From Mesotaenium endlicherianum (taxonomy: Eukaryota > Streptophyta > Zygnematophyceae > Zygnematales > Mesotaeniaceae): 41,593 bases of DNA. Below are positions 22,328 to 33,700 of this stretch, one piece after another. Numbering within the stretch: the first letter of the stretch is position 1; each line of letters starts with the position of its first letter. The stretch is from positions 149,946 through 191,538 of the forward strand of contig WELA01008734.1 in NCBI GenBank assembly GCA_009602735.1, written 5' to 3'. The translations under genes were made by a program, and so were the position numbers. Under the pieces are notes generated by a model. That model did no database searches and had not been told where the DNA came from. It saw nothing but the letters and a program-made list of their open reading frames with translations.

Positions 22328-23749
22328 CTACACCATCAAGTGGTGGAAGATAGCCTCCCTCAAGGCAGTCCTTGCTACTTCATCTTCAAGAATATGCTCG
22401 AAATCCTCTCCAGGGAGCCCAAAGGGAACATCCTGCCCAGGCATCAAAACATCTTCTCCCTCTTCTTGGCGCTCGTAGAACAAGGGGTCAACATTCTCCA
22501 GTATCATCATGTTGTGCAGAATGCAGCAAGCACGAATCTGACGCTCAAGACGGCCAACTGCAGACGGCTGGTTGACTCTACCTCCAAGCATGCGCCACGT
22601 CTGCTTCAGCGTCCCAAATGCCCTCTCAACTATCATGCGAGTGGAAGAGAGGTCGGAATTGAAGTCTTTGTGCTGCTGAGTGAGGGGGTTGCGATTGCTC
22701 TCGCGGAAGGGGACAACCAGCCAGTGATCACAAGGATATCCCCCATCTGCAATGATGTATGGGGGAACATCTACATTCCCAATGCGTACAGAAGGTCCTT
22801 TGAACAACCTGTTATGCCCAGCATTTTGTGCCCATAGCCACGAGCGTCGTAGAATGCGCACGTCGTGCATCGACCCGACGCAGCCAACATTGCAGTCGAA
22901 AAACAGACCACTCTGGCCGACCACTGCCTGTAGGGAGATGCTGTAGTTCTTGTTCCTGTCAATGTATGCCCTAGCATCTGCACTGTTAGGTAGCTGAATC
23001 TGGATGTGCGTGACATCTAAAGCACCAACGCAGTTGGGAAAACCCTTGACATCAAAAGTAGCCTGTATAGCATCCTGCAATGCCTGTCCCTCGCGTGGCA
23101 TAGAGAGGTTGTGGCCCAGTTCCTCACATATGGCAGTGGCAAACTTGTCCACAATCCTCATGACGGTAGACTTGCCTAGACCAAAGCAAGTCGACAACCA
23201 CGCATAGGACATTCCAGTGGCAAACTTAGACAGGCCTACAAGAACCATTGTCTGCACATCGATGACTCTGTTATCGATTAGGGAGAAAGACTCAGGTGTG
23301 TGAGTCACCATATTGCGGTGCAACTGCTCACAGAGCTTCCTCCAGAACGGGACAGTGACCCTAAAATAATGAGCCCAACTGGCCGGATCCTCTTCTGCGA
23401 CTACTTCTTTCATAAAGTGATGCCAGTGGGTAGAGCGAGGCCTGATGTACCAGAGACCGGTGTTGACTGTGCGAAAGAGGTCATCAATCCTATTGTCCAG
23501 CTCGGCTGATTCATCCATGAAGGAATTGGTGAGAACCAAGCCTGCAGCGGACAAAGAAAGAGCTGCAGTTCGTTGATATTCGAGCAAAGTGGGCGGGCCA
23601 TACAGTGGTAGGTCCACTCCTGGCTGAGTGATGAGATCATCGATACTAGTGAAGGTAGCTAGCGTTCTCTGCATTGCGTGCAGTGCCAGACAACCGCCAG
23701 AGGCAGCGGCACTAATATTCAACGTAATCTCGCTATCTTCGTCCGCCAT
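22328..23749 (-). CDS. PIF/Harbinger (HARBI1-like) transposase
   Basis: Uninterrupted single-exon frame of 473 residues. I chose the ATG at 23749 because its context is ACCATGGCG; the open frame extends to 23959 but that part lacks protein-like composition. The DDE nuclease triad is present: D245 in GALDVTH, D335 in ADGGYP and E375 in VERAFG. An upstream helix-turn-helix candidate is FGLGKSTVMRIVDKFA. The sequence SMHDVRILRRS and the C-terminal CCILHNMM are also typical of HARBI1/PIF transposases, which excise and insert elements at 3-bp TWA-type targets. No stop or frameshift is seen, so the enzyme could be functional. The usual Myb-like partner is present but broken at 16568-18820 on the opposite strand. 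Terminal inverted repeats were not found by eye. Confidence 0.95.
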   Translation of the reverse strand: MADEDSEITLNISAAASGGCLALHAMQRTLATFTSIDDLITQPGVDLPLYGPPTLLEYQRTAALSLSAAGLVLTNSFMDESAELDNRIDDLFRTVNTGLWYIRPRSTHWHHFMKEVVAEEDPASWAHYFRVTVPFWRKLCEQLHRNMVTHTPESFSLIDNRVIDVQTMVLVGLSKFATGMSYAWLSTCFGLGKSTVMRIVDKFATAICEELGHNLSMPREGQALQDAIQATFDVKGFPNCVGALDVTHIQIQLPNSADARAYIDRNKNYSISLQAVVGQSGLFFDCNVGCVGSMHDVRILRRSWLWAQNAGHNRLFKGPSVRIGNVDVPPYIIADGGYPCDHWLVVPFRESNRNPLTQQHKDFNSDLSSTRMIVERAFGTLKQTWRMLGGRVNQPSAVGRLERQIRACCILHNMMILENVDPLFYERQEEGEDVLMPGQDVPFGLPGEDFEHILEDEVARTALREAIFHHLMV

Positions 23750-24755
23750 GGTTGCAGGTGTAATAAGTCGGCAGAAGGCATTGCAGGAAATGGGAGCACA
23801 ACGGAGATTGTTGTGACGAATTATGAGGTCGAATTCGTGGGGGCTGGGGATGGAGAAACTATTCAGGTGTGGTGTATTGAAAATTTCTCTGCTTGCACAG
23901 AAGCCAACAGATTCATAAAAATACGATGCCCGCTGATGTCGGCATGTAGCGGAGGTCATGGCGTTGAGTGGCGAGAAGAGGGTGCGGTCCTATTGAACGC
24001 AAATGAAAGGGGTCAAAGAGGTTTCACCTGAGATATATTTGCACCCAGAACTTGCTGACAAAGATCTGACGAGGCCTACGAATTCTGGGTATTTTTGAAC
24101 CTGTTTTTGCAGCCAAGAATTGCTCAATGGGGCCGGACTGTTAGCCACACCAGAAGGACATGGTCTCAACAGCCACATCGACTCGCACGCTGACTACAAG
24201 CTTAAGAAGTCACGCGCGACATTTACGAGGCTAGCATGCAAAGCAACCTTGACGTGACATAATTTAAGCATGATTGTTTCGAAGTTGCATGCATGCAGGT
24301 GCCTGTGGAAGGCATGACACTTCTTCCAACTCATTATACTTGAGCTTCTTCCTTGGTCTTATCCACCACCATGCGATCCACTTTATGTGACATGCAATTC
24401 TCATGCAAACCTTGCAGGACTTGTACAAGTAGAGGAAACTCTTCACACACACATTTGTTGTCACATAGGACACAAAATTTGTTCCCACATCCATGTAAAT
24501 ATAGCCTAATGGTAAATATATTGATCTGAAGACTCATAACAATGTATTCTTTCCTTCGAAACATACTGCAAAGAGCCCATGTTGGTGGGTCACAAAGCCC
24601 TGACTACATTTTCAACCTTTTAAGGTGCAAAAGGCATCATACTTGTGCTTGACTCAGATGTACAAATCCTCCTCCAGGATTGTTATGATACAAATGTAGA
24701 AAGCAAGGCACAGTTTAACGCCCATTACTATTGTGCCAAACTGTGATAGGAGCCA
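23750..24755. other. Intergenic between transposase and DUF4211 gene
   Basis: AT-rich with short frames only. One end of the Harbinger element may lie here, but no inverted repeat partner was identified. Confidence 0.4.
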
Positions 24756-27700
24756 TCAATCCATGCCAAATCTGCAATGATCTTTCAAACTCTCAATGGA
24801 TATGGACAAGCCGTCCAGCAAGCACTCGTGTCCATTCTTGTCTTCCACATCCAAGTAGGTCTCGACCAATTTAATGAGCTTCTTCAGATTTTGAAACAGA
24901 AACTCCAGCAGGCCCGGATGCTTCAAGACCAGCCACACCGGATCCTTTTCGCCGGAGCTCGGGTGGCTCCTTAAAAAGTCTTTGGCAGCAGCCAAGTCTG
25001 CGTGGAGGCGATCTACGAGATGGAACTGATAGTGCTGCAGAGTGTGGTACACCAGGGAGCGCCCCAGGCAAAACCGCCCCACCACAAAGTCCTCCTCCTC
25101 CTCGAGCTCCTCCTTACCTGCAAAATGAGAAACAACAATGTAGTGTATATACAGAGAGAGTTGCGTAATATTATAGCACATCACATAAATGTGCATGCAC
25201 ACTTAACACAGGGTCCTATACAGTAACACTAGTTACTATGTTCGGGGCTCAAAGGAATGCTAATTGCTTGGCGAACTTAAACCTCCTCAAAACCAATTAA
25301 CTGTTTTTGCCTCTCTCATCCCTTGAGCCGCCTTCAAGATCCTAATTTGAGAGGCCAGGTCAAATGTCCCTCACATACTTGACCCAATGTAGACAGCAGG
25401 TGGCTACCTAGCGGGGCCAAGAGGGCCCCTCACATTAGGTAGGACCTCGTGGGCTCCATTGGGCCCCCAGCTGGAAGGACAGCCTAATCGTCCTCCCTTC
25501 CAACTCCTCCTTCTGCTTACAAGTAGAGAGCATTACAATCTCCCACGTCTTTCCAGAGCTCCCTGCCTGCCGACAGGCACACTCTTTAGTAAAGAAAGTC
25601 GGACATTCCTGTCCTTGCTGCTTCCCCTGCCCAAGTGGTGAAGCATTTTCCAGCTGCCAGCTGCCAGCTGCCCGGCAGCGTCTACTATCCCCGTTACCTG
25701 GAGTTCAGGCCCAAAAGTAAACTCAAAGCTTCCTCATGGGCCCTGCCTCTAATACGAAATCAGATGTCATTCTGAGTATGACGCGTGGTTCATAATACAA
25801 CAGAGACAAGTTGACGGGCTTACCTCCATCCACTCCGTCCCCTCCAGGAAGATCGTTTTCGTCCTCAGCCGTGTCCCTGTCCCTGTCCCTGTCCCTGTAC
25901 CTGTGCCTGTCCCTGTGCATGTGCCTGTGCCTCTCCCCATTGTCCTCATCCTCCTGCGCGCCACGCGCTTCGGCAGTAGAGGCATCCGTGTGATAAAGCC
26001 CCCACACATCTTCTCTGTTGTATGGCTTGCCGCTCAGCACGATCTGCAGGCATGGGCACAAAGGCAGGTATGATTCACAAGGTTGTCTCAAATATCTTCA
26101 CTAAATGCAAACTCCACAGAAACAAGTACCACCTTAGGCCAGTCACAAGCTGAAATGATTAAGTCTGCGAAAAATGAAATGAACACAAGGACGTGAATAT
26201 TGGCGGTGTTTTCAGCTTGCCCGCACAACCTACAAGAGACATCATCAAAGAGCGTGCATTTCAACCACGGTCACATCCCTGCAGCCCACCCCGAGCGAGC
26301 GCAAGCTGTGAGCACAGGCAAGTGGCGGCAGCGCACAGTTTCAACTGCCGGGTGGTTGGCTCTACCGCAAACCTCGCAAGTTCCGTGTCCACCGTGTTTG
26401 CGTTCCAGGAATGGACGAGTCTCAAGAGCCAGCCTGGGAGCAGGCTGCCAGGCAGAGCTGGTCACAGCGTCCCTTCTGCTGATCATAGCATCCTGTCAAG
26501 CTCAAGCTCAGGGGAAGGATGCGTCAGGACAGCACTCGCGCGTCTGTCAGGCGAGTCACACTTGATCCTGCAGGTGGACAAAAGCACTTAGGGATGCATA
26601 CTGTCTCTGCTGCCAATGGTGTTGAACGGCACTTGGCGCATGACATTCTGCAGAGGGACCGGGGTGACTTCTCCCTCAAAGCTGAAAACAAAAACGAACG
26701 TCTGATGCTCTGCTCAGCCTATCACTCAATGCCACGCCTTGAAGGAACCTCATGCGGGACCCAACACACCAACAACACACATGCAGGTCTCTGTTCATAG
26801 GATACTAAAACTTGTACTCTTGCATGTAAAATGATTTTGGAGGCGAAATGGTCTCACCTCGATCCGCCTCACAGAATTTCGAAAATATTCCTTCATATCC
26901 CCCTGCTCAAGCTGCAAGAGGAGTTCCCAGGAATGAACTCAGTCAAAATAACTAAACATTGCTGCAAATGAGCGGGTGGCTAGAATTTGAGAGGTCAGGC
27001 CACTACTTCCCATTCTGAAAGCTCCAGGCAAAAGCTCACCCCCCCGCTCATCAGCTAGCTGAAAAGTACGAACAAATCCAGGCTTCATGTTATGACCAGG
27101 TCCAGTCTTCAGCGGCACATGCCGAGGTCTGGTACAATGCAAAGGTTGATAAGTACAGATATGCACTGCTTGTAGCAGCTGAAGCTAAGGTCGACATGCA
27201 AGGATAGCCGAATGACTGAACCTGGAATAATTTGGTTGTCAGGGCAAGCTAGACAAGGCAGTTGTAACTGTCGTACTTGATAACTTGTCAAGATATGACT
27301 GGGGCGCGTGGCCTAAATTGCAGAGTACATCATCAGTCACTTGAAATTGATGGGCAGACAACATACCATCGTGCTGAATGCACAGTTGTTAAGTCGCAGG
27401 AGTTGATAGTGGATGAAGATTCTCATATCCTGAAAATCTACGCCAATCGCGTCTTCACCAGCTTCCTTTGGCTCTTCACCTATATCGTCTTCGCTATCAG
27501 GCCAGTCGTCAGCACTTTCCTGTGCTCGATTTGATTCCCTTGTTGAAGCATGTGCATGGCTTTTACGATTTTGGCTGTCTTCTGGTCCATATCCCAGCAG
27601 GCTTCCTTGGTCATCGGGAGTGATGAAGTCATCAAGGTCGTCATCATAGTGATTACTTTCAGCATCACTATCTTCTACGTCTTCAATATCTTGGGAGTCT

Positions 27701-28452
27701 CCTGCTGGAGGGCACACTATTCGCCGCCTCCTTGCCTCTAGCGTCTCCTTCAGGCTTGGTTCCTTTGTGATTCCCCCTTTGCGAATCAGTTTCCTCCTTT
27801 TTGCTGGTGATGTGGTGCTGGTATGCTTAGGGGGAACTGGCTGTACATTTACTCTAGCTGGAACTTCTTCTACTCTGTTTGAAGACCTTTCTCGAACCCT
27901 CTCATTACCATCCGATTCACTATCCAGGCATATATGCTCTATCTCTGCAGCATTGTGAAAAGAGTTTCTTCTATTTTTGCTCCCTTCATCACCTCTTCTA
28001 GTTTGAGGCCTACTTTCATCCAACTCCGACTCATCATCTCCACAAACGAAGTCTGCCAAGCTTCCTTCACTTTCTTGCTCGTCTGATAGGGCCTCTTTCC
28101 CAAACACGTACTTGCTACTTACTCTCTTTTGCCTGCTTACCTTCTCAGTTTTTGGTGATATACAGGCAAATTCATCTTCTTCCTCTTCACTGTCCTCTAT
28201 AGTTTCGGGTGACTTCTTTCCAGGACCATGCAAGTCTTCACCTGCACTTTCCTCAATATTTACACCTTTTCTATACTTCAGACGCAAGCGTTTTCTGTGA
28301 TTGCGTGTGACAGATTGCGAGATTTTAACTTCATTCAAATCTTCTTCCTCGGAATCGTGCGAGCTCATATTCTTGCCTCTGGGGTACCTTCCTCCTTTTA
28401 AGCATCGACGTTCAGCATAGATTTTAATCGCAAAAAGTTTCACGAGGTGCAT
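24756..28452 (-). CDS. DUF4211 (CCDC82-like) nuclear protein
   Basis: Exons read as 28452-about 27442, 26911-26858, 26492-26337, 26043-25824 and 25117-24756; the last four join in phase. At least one exon between 27441 and 26912 is unresolved. The N-terminal exon is acidic and serine-rich with basic nuclear-signal clusters (KRRKLIRKGG) and ends near DDDLDDFITPDD, the usual start of DUF4211. Later exons give EYFRNSVRRIE, then DAMISRRDAVTSSAWQ, ETRPFLE, a CEVCGRANHP metal-site-like pair and LSGKPYN, the core order of DUF4211. An Arg-Asp/Arg-His low-complexity insert separates this from the helical C-terminus. Function is unknown in the family; nuclear location is inferred. The ATG at 28368 (MSSHDSEEE) is a likelier start than 28452. 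The gene is divergent from uL23m. Confidence 0.8.
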
Positions 28453-28830
28453 ATCATTGCGTTGCTGAACTTAAGAGTGCGATGCTAGTCGATATCGAAA
28501 GTTGTCTATCATTTCATTTCTTCTAGTTGTCAAAGCTAGCCCGCAACTTATCTTCGACACAGAACGAACCCTCATAGTGCTGGTAGTGCTACCTTACAGG
28601 ATCACTTCATAACCCAGGCCCACACCTTCAATTTTTGCTTCACGTCTCCATCCTGCAGTTTACGATCATGCATTTGGACGAGGGCAGGAGGTCCCCTTGA
28701 TTAGGTTTTGCGTCGCTGATTGTTATCGGACTCCTGACTGAGTCAGGAACTTCTCATTGTTGACGTGACTTGCTTCTTGTTCTGAGCCTTAGCCTGTTTC
28801 TAAGAGTTCGGCGTTGGCAAAGGTAGAAAG
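28453..28830. promoter_or_regulatory. Shared upstream region of a divergent gene pair
   Basis: The 378 bases between the DUF4211 gene start (minus) and the uL23m start (plus) must hold both promoters. A direct-repeat-like CTGACTGAGTCAGGA palindrome-containing stretch lies at 28733-28747. No TATA box is evident. Confidence 0.45.
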
Positions 28831-29728
28831 ATGGGCCGCTTGATACACTTTGCAAATGTGCCTCTTCGGCTTATGATGCCCAAGACGCGAGAGAATATAA
28901 CAGAGGTGGCTTTTAAGACCATACCCAGCATGACCAAGGTACGGGCAGCCCTAATGACTTACTCTAGCACCAATTGTCAACTCCGGCCATGATACTATAG
29001 TGTGTAGCTGCCCCATCCTCCCTTTACGTTGGCCAAGTCGAGTACGTGTTGTCTTTGTTAAGTCCTGCATCATCATTGTAATAAGTACCGCTTACAACCT
29101 TCCACTATGCTGCTGCCTTCACCTGGAGTTCATTACCGTCTCTGGGTATCATTCCTCATTGTGCTGTTTAGATGTTTCCTCTCGCTTCTCTTGCCGATTT
29201 GCTATTGTTGTGCTTGTGAGGTCACTTGACCTTGATGAGAACCTTCAGACTGTTGTTTGGTGCATTGTCATTCATCTGCATCTTTGTAATTTTTCTGTGT
29301 GTCAAACTAGTGATCTGGCCTACGATCTGCTCTCAGGAAGATTCAGGAAAGCAACCGCAATTTGTATAATCTACCCTCTTCGACTCATGCTGCTGTTGAA
29401 GTTTGCCATGGCACTTCAACTCAAGAGCGCATGACCGGTGTTAATCTCGTCTAGTTTCTCCGTCCAATCCGTATTGCAGGTGGAGATCAGGAGAATTTTG
29501 GAATCCATGTACAATCTTAGAGTGGCAAACGTCGAGACAATGAACTACGAGGGAAAGAAGAAGCGTTCCAAGTATGGCTTTTACAGGCGACCTGATTTCA
29601 AGAAGGCCTATGTGACTTTGAAGGAGCCAGTCACATTGCCTGAGACTCTCTTTCCCATCGACACCTTCACAGAAATGGCCAAGCAGCAAGATGAGAAAGA
29701 GGCGAAGGCCACTAAGGCCTCAAAATAA
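28831..29728 (+). CDS. Mitochondrial large-subunit ribosomal protein uL23m
   Basis: Two exons, 28831-28938 and 29480-29728, join in phase 0 across a 541-base intron (AAG|GTACGG ... TTGCAG|GTGGAG) to give 118 residues. The protein begins MGRLIHFANVPLRLMMPK, and has ENITEVAFKTIPSMTK, then EIRRILESMYNLRVANVET, MNYEGKKKR and PDFKKAYVTL. These match the order in plant mitochondrial L23 (IHFANLPIKLLMP, EIKRYLES, MEGKKKK, PDYKKAYVTL). It would bind rRNA near the exit of the mitoribosome tunnel. Length fits plant homologues. The C-terminus is short and Lys/Ala-rich. It is convergent with the TPR gene and divergent from the DUF4211 gene. Confidence 0.93.
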
Positions 29729-30794
29729 GTCGGCGTAGACTTCTTCATTTGCTAACTCCCTGGCCAAGTAACAATTTCCCTTCGAGGTCTAGTATGGCAA
29801 AGTAAACTGATTATGTTGGACGTCTATTGCAAACATGCATAGGCAGGATAATGAAAAGCTCCCTTAACTACACTCACCAATAGAAGGAACTGGAGGGTTG
29901 CTAGCAATATGGTAATTTTACAGAATCACGAGTGCAGACCAGGTGTACACGGTTAGCTGGTCATAAGCTGGAAGTTGAGGGGCTGCACCCGAGACCCATC
30001 ATATTAAGTGGGCAATCTTTCTTCATACATGCCCTTAAGTTGCCATTTTTCTCTGGTTCTTCAGTATTTATTCAATATCTTCACCATTCAGCACCTCAAC
30101 AGCAATACTTACCAAAAGTGGAAAACACTGCTGCAAATTATTTTATTATTGGCGTCAAAAAATCGATGCTCAGACAGCAGTATGAGCCTACCTCATTTCA
30201 AAATTATTGCTATAGACTAGCTTGGCATAAACTTTCAACCATATGGAAGCAGTAACCTACTACCGAAGGAGAGGAGGTAGCAAGCAATATGTATTGGGAT
30301 CTAAGTCCTCCGAATTCCTGCACAGAGCAATAGAGACACAGAAACAGGGCAAGTACAATAGACGTCAAAAAATGTTCCTGCATCACCAATCGAAATGAAC
30401 TGCTCTGGTGTTTGTCTCTGGAAACTTCATTGTTATAAAGCATCACTGAAGAAGCAACAGAATCACCCCTTCCATGCAAGCAGGACGTCAGCTTGCCCGT
30501 ACATAAGAACATTTCAGTACATTCCGAAAGAGCGAAGCAAGTAGCAGCTTATCAAGCCAAAAGCAAATGCGCCTGAAGAATTTAGGCGCAGCCCCAGCCC
30601 AAAAGCCCTTGTCACTACTACATCACAGCAGCTCGCAGCACCCCGGGAGGCGAACAGCCCATACCTTCTGCAACCGCCATGAGATACTAAGTAATGGTGA
30701 AACTTAGCAAGAGCCCACACGAACTGCCGGTTTGCAACACTAGTCCTTAAGGGTACTTCAAGAGTCAATGCTGGTGGCAGTAGCAGTAATAGTC
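29729..30794. other. Convergent intergenic region, no gene seen
   Basis: Holds the 3' flanks of uL23m and of the TPR gene. Frames are short. A further C-terminal exon of the TPR gene could lie here if GTAAGA at 30798-30793 is a donor rather than part of the TAA stop. Confidence 0.45.
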
Positions 30795-33700
30795 TTACCC
30801 CATAGAGCTGAGGTGTCCTGCAGCAGCAGCTTGGGCAGGTGTGAACGTGACCGTGCGGAAAGTGCAAGTCTCAACCTGCACAAAGTACCCATCCTGGCTG
30901 CCACACGGCCACTGCCTCTCCCCTAAGCCCCTCCACACCTGCCCTCCGCCATCCCATGCCACGACACAATTCAGGGTTTGCATGCTAGCAAGAACAGAAT
31001 GTGAAGTACATGAAACAAGCACCTGAGTAAACGGGCACACCGCCTAGGCTAAAGATAATATTGTATGTGTATGCAAGTGTGTGAGTGTGTGTGTGCGTGC
31101 GTGTGTGCGCGCATGCGCATTGAATTGGCCAAGGGCTTGGCGTCGAGTGCCTGAGCTAATCAGCAGGCGGCTCTTGGCCATTCTCGCCCTCGCTCTCTCC
31201 CTTACCTGCGGAAAGGCAATGGCGCTGCGCTGGACGATGAGGCACGCCGCAATGGCGTCGAACTCGATGGCCTGCTGCCGCAAGAACGAGATGCAGTTTT
31301 GCAGCGTGTCCGGCGAGTCAAATGCCTGCCACGTGTCCACGCCCACATGCACGCACGCCAAGCGATTGTCAAGTCGCAGCCTATCAGACAAGAAGGGCCC
31401 ACATTCAATGGCCTGTTTTGTTTGCTGCTGACCCACAGACCAACTGACGTGGCACACAAACACCTGCCTGAACCCTAGCACTTGATGAGCACGGGAAGGC
31501 AAGCTGCCGCCTCCCTTCATCAAGATACCGAGAGAGGAGAAGCCTGCAGACCTTCTTGACCTATGGGTCATGCGTGAAACTTAGGCCTGTGCTTCCAGCA
31601 CACGCGTCAAACCGGTGGCTTGCCTAGTAGACCTAAATAAGAATGTGGTGGGCTATGGAGACAGCCTTGTGTGAATGCTTGCAGCGCCCAGCTGACAGCC
31701 TGTAAGGGCCAGCCAGCAAGGCAAGGCAACCGGCAGCAAAGCGGTACTATGATGCCACCTGTGAGGTTCATCTAGGGGGACCCTTCGCTGGGTGTACAGA
31801 GAAGACCTCTGCAGCTATCAGGGCCACTGCTTGGAGACAGAGCCCCTGGCCCTGCCCATATCCAGACAATCCCCCACTCATGTATATGTGACCATGCTTG
31901 CTTTTCACATACGCGCACGCACACATACACACACACAAACATACATAAATGTATTCACGCCCACACGCTCACACAAACAGAAAGGACGACAGAGGGGAAG
32001 AATGAAAGAGAGCGACATAGACACGGGAAGAGGGGGGGGGGGGAGAGCAACGTAGCAACAGAGAAGTTGGCGGCAGACCTACCTCTCGGATGTTGACCTG
32101 CATCTGGTCCTTCTTGTTGTCCCCGGGCTGCTGGGCCAGGAAGTGCACGCTGGCCTCCAGGGGCGCCAGGGCCGCGGCCCCCGCCTCCTCCTGGGGCTCC
32201 CTCTGCGCCCACATGCTCCTGGCCGTGCGCTCCATGGCGTCGCGGAACTTGCTCACGCGCTTGTCCACCTCCTGGGCTGCTCCCTTGTCGCTCTGCAAGC
32301 ACACCAAGTGACGCCCCTCCACCCGTCCCTCGCCCCACTCAAAGCTCTGCCACTGAGGTCCAAAACTTGCCAGGGAGTTCCCTAAAACCTCAGCCCTGAA
32401 TTGTAAGAGAGGCATCACACGTAGTGCTCAGCTACAGGAAACAACTCCACATCTCCCTTCCCTAGGCTATAGTCTCCGGCCCTGGCAGTAAGACACACAA
32501 CATGGTGGGAGTCTGGGGCAAGAGCCTGGCAGGAGGGTTTAGCCAGGTTTTAGCGGCTACAGCTGCAGGGCGCATTAAAAGAACTGCGAGCAACCTCCAA
32601 GCCCGTGCCTCAGGCGAGGCCTGGTTTCGAGAACCCCGTTGCAGTCTGATAGATAATGTTATAGTTTCAAAGTCATTTGGCTTGGCTGCATCTTGCTGAT
32701 CAAAAGGGACACAGGCAGGTTACTTGCAGGTTCAAGAGTGTTAATGGACACAACATGTGCAGGCAGGCAGGCAAGCAAAAGTCTTCTCCAGGTAATATTA
32801 GAATGCTGACTCCGCAGATGAAAGGACAAATCCAGCATGTAGCTTGAAAAGAAACGGAGCACTCAAGGATTTAAGTGAGACTGTAGTGGGCTATGGAGAC
32901 AGCCTTGTGTGTACGTTAGCAGTGCTTGGCTGACGGCCGGGTTAGGGCCAACCAGCTGGACAAGGCAACCGGCGACAAAGCGGTACTATGATGCCACCTG
33001 TGAGGTTCATCTAGGGGAACCCTCGCTGGGTGTACAGAGAAGACCTCTGCAGCTATATGGGCCACTGCTTGGAGACAAAGCCCCTGGCCCTGCCCACCTT
33101 GAAAAGAGCCCCCCACTTGCGCGCACGCTCATGCACACACTCGAATGCACACATACACGGCATTCACCTACGGCACATGTGTGTTGACAGGTACACCATC
33201 AAAATCCAAGGGCTTTACTGCAGCGTACACAAACAAGTTCTGCATTCCTTCTCTCATCCACTTCAATATCGCCCTCATGCCCTGCAAGCACTCCTCCATA
33301 ACTAGCCCTGCCCCCGCCAGAATGCTGAAAGGGAGAGGGCACCTTCGTAATTGCAGTAGTGCCTGTAACTACTTTTTTTACACTGACTAGCATAAGTCTG
33401 GAAAGCCCAAAAGCTCGTACTTGTGCTCTCTTCTCCCCATCACTAAGAACATTCCCAGGAAAGAAGTCAAGGGCTGCAACAACAACTCAATGTTGGTTCC
33501 AGCATGAAAGGGTGTGAGGCAAGGGTACGGACATTTGATCCCGGAGGAGCCGCTCCAGAGCTGCTGCCGCCAGCTGACGCTGCTGCCGAGGAGGAAGAGT
33601 CGGCGTGAGCAGCACCCTGCAGGCGCTTGCTGTCCCGCACCACCCGCTGCAAATGCCGCATCTTGTTCTGCACATCCTTGCTCTGTGGGTTCAGCTCCGC

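Noticed and set aside
16568..23749. One Harbinger element spanning Myb-like gene and transposase
   Set aside because: No terminal inverted repeat pair was found and a TMEM45-like host exon lies between; at most a nested or rearranged element.
23750..23959. N-terminal extension of the transposase frame
   Set aside because: Composition is unlike protein, and the ATG at 23749 has a much better start context.
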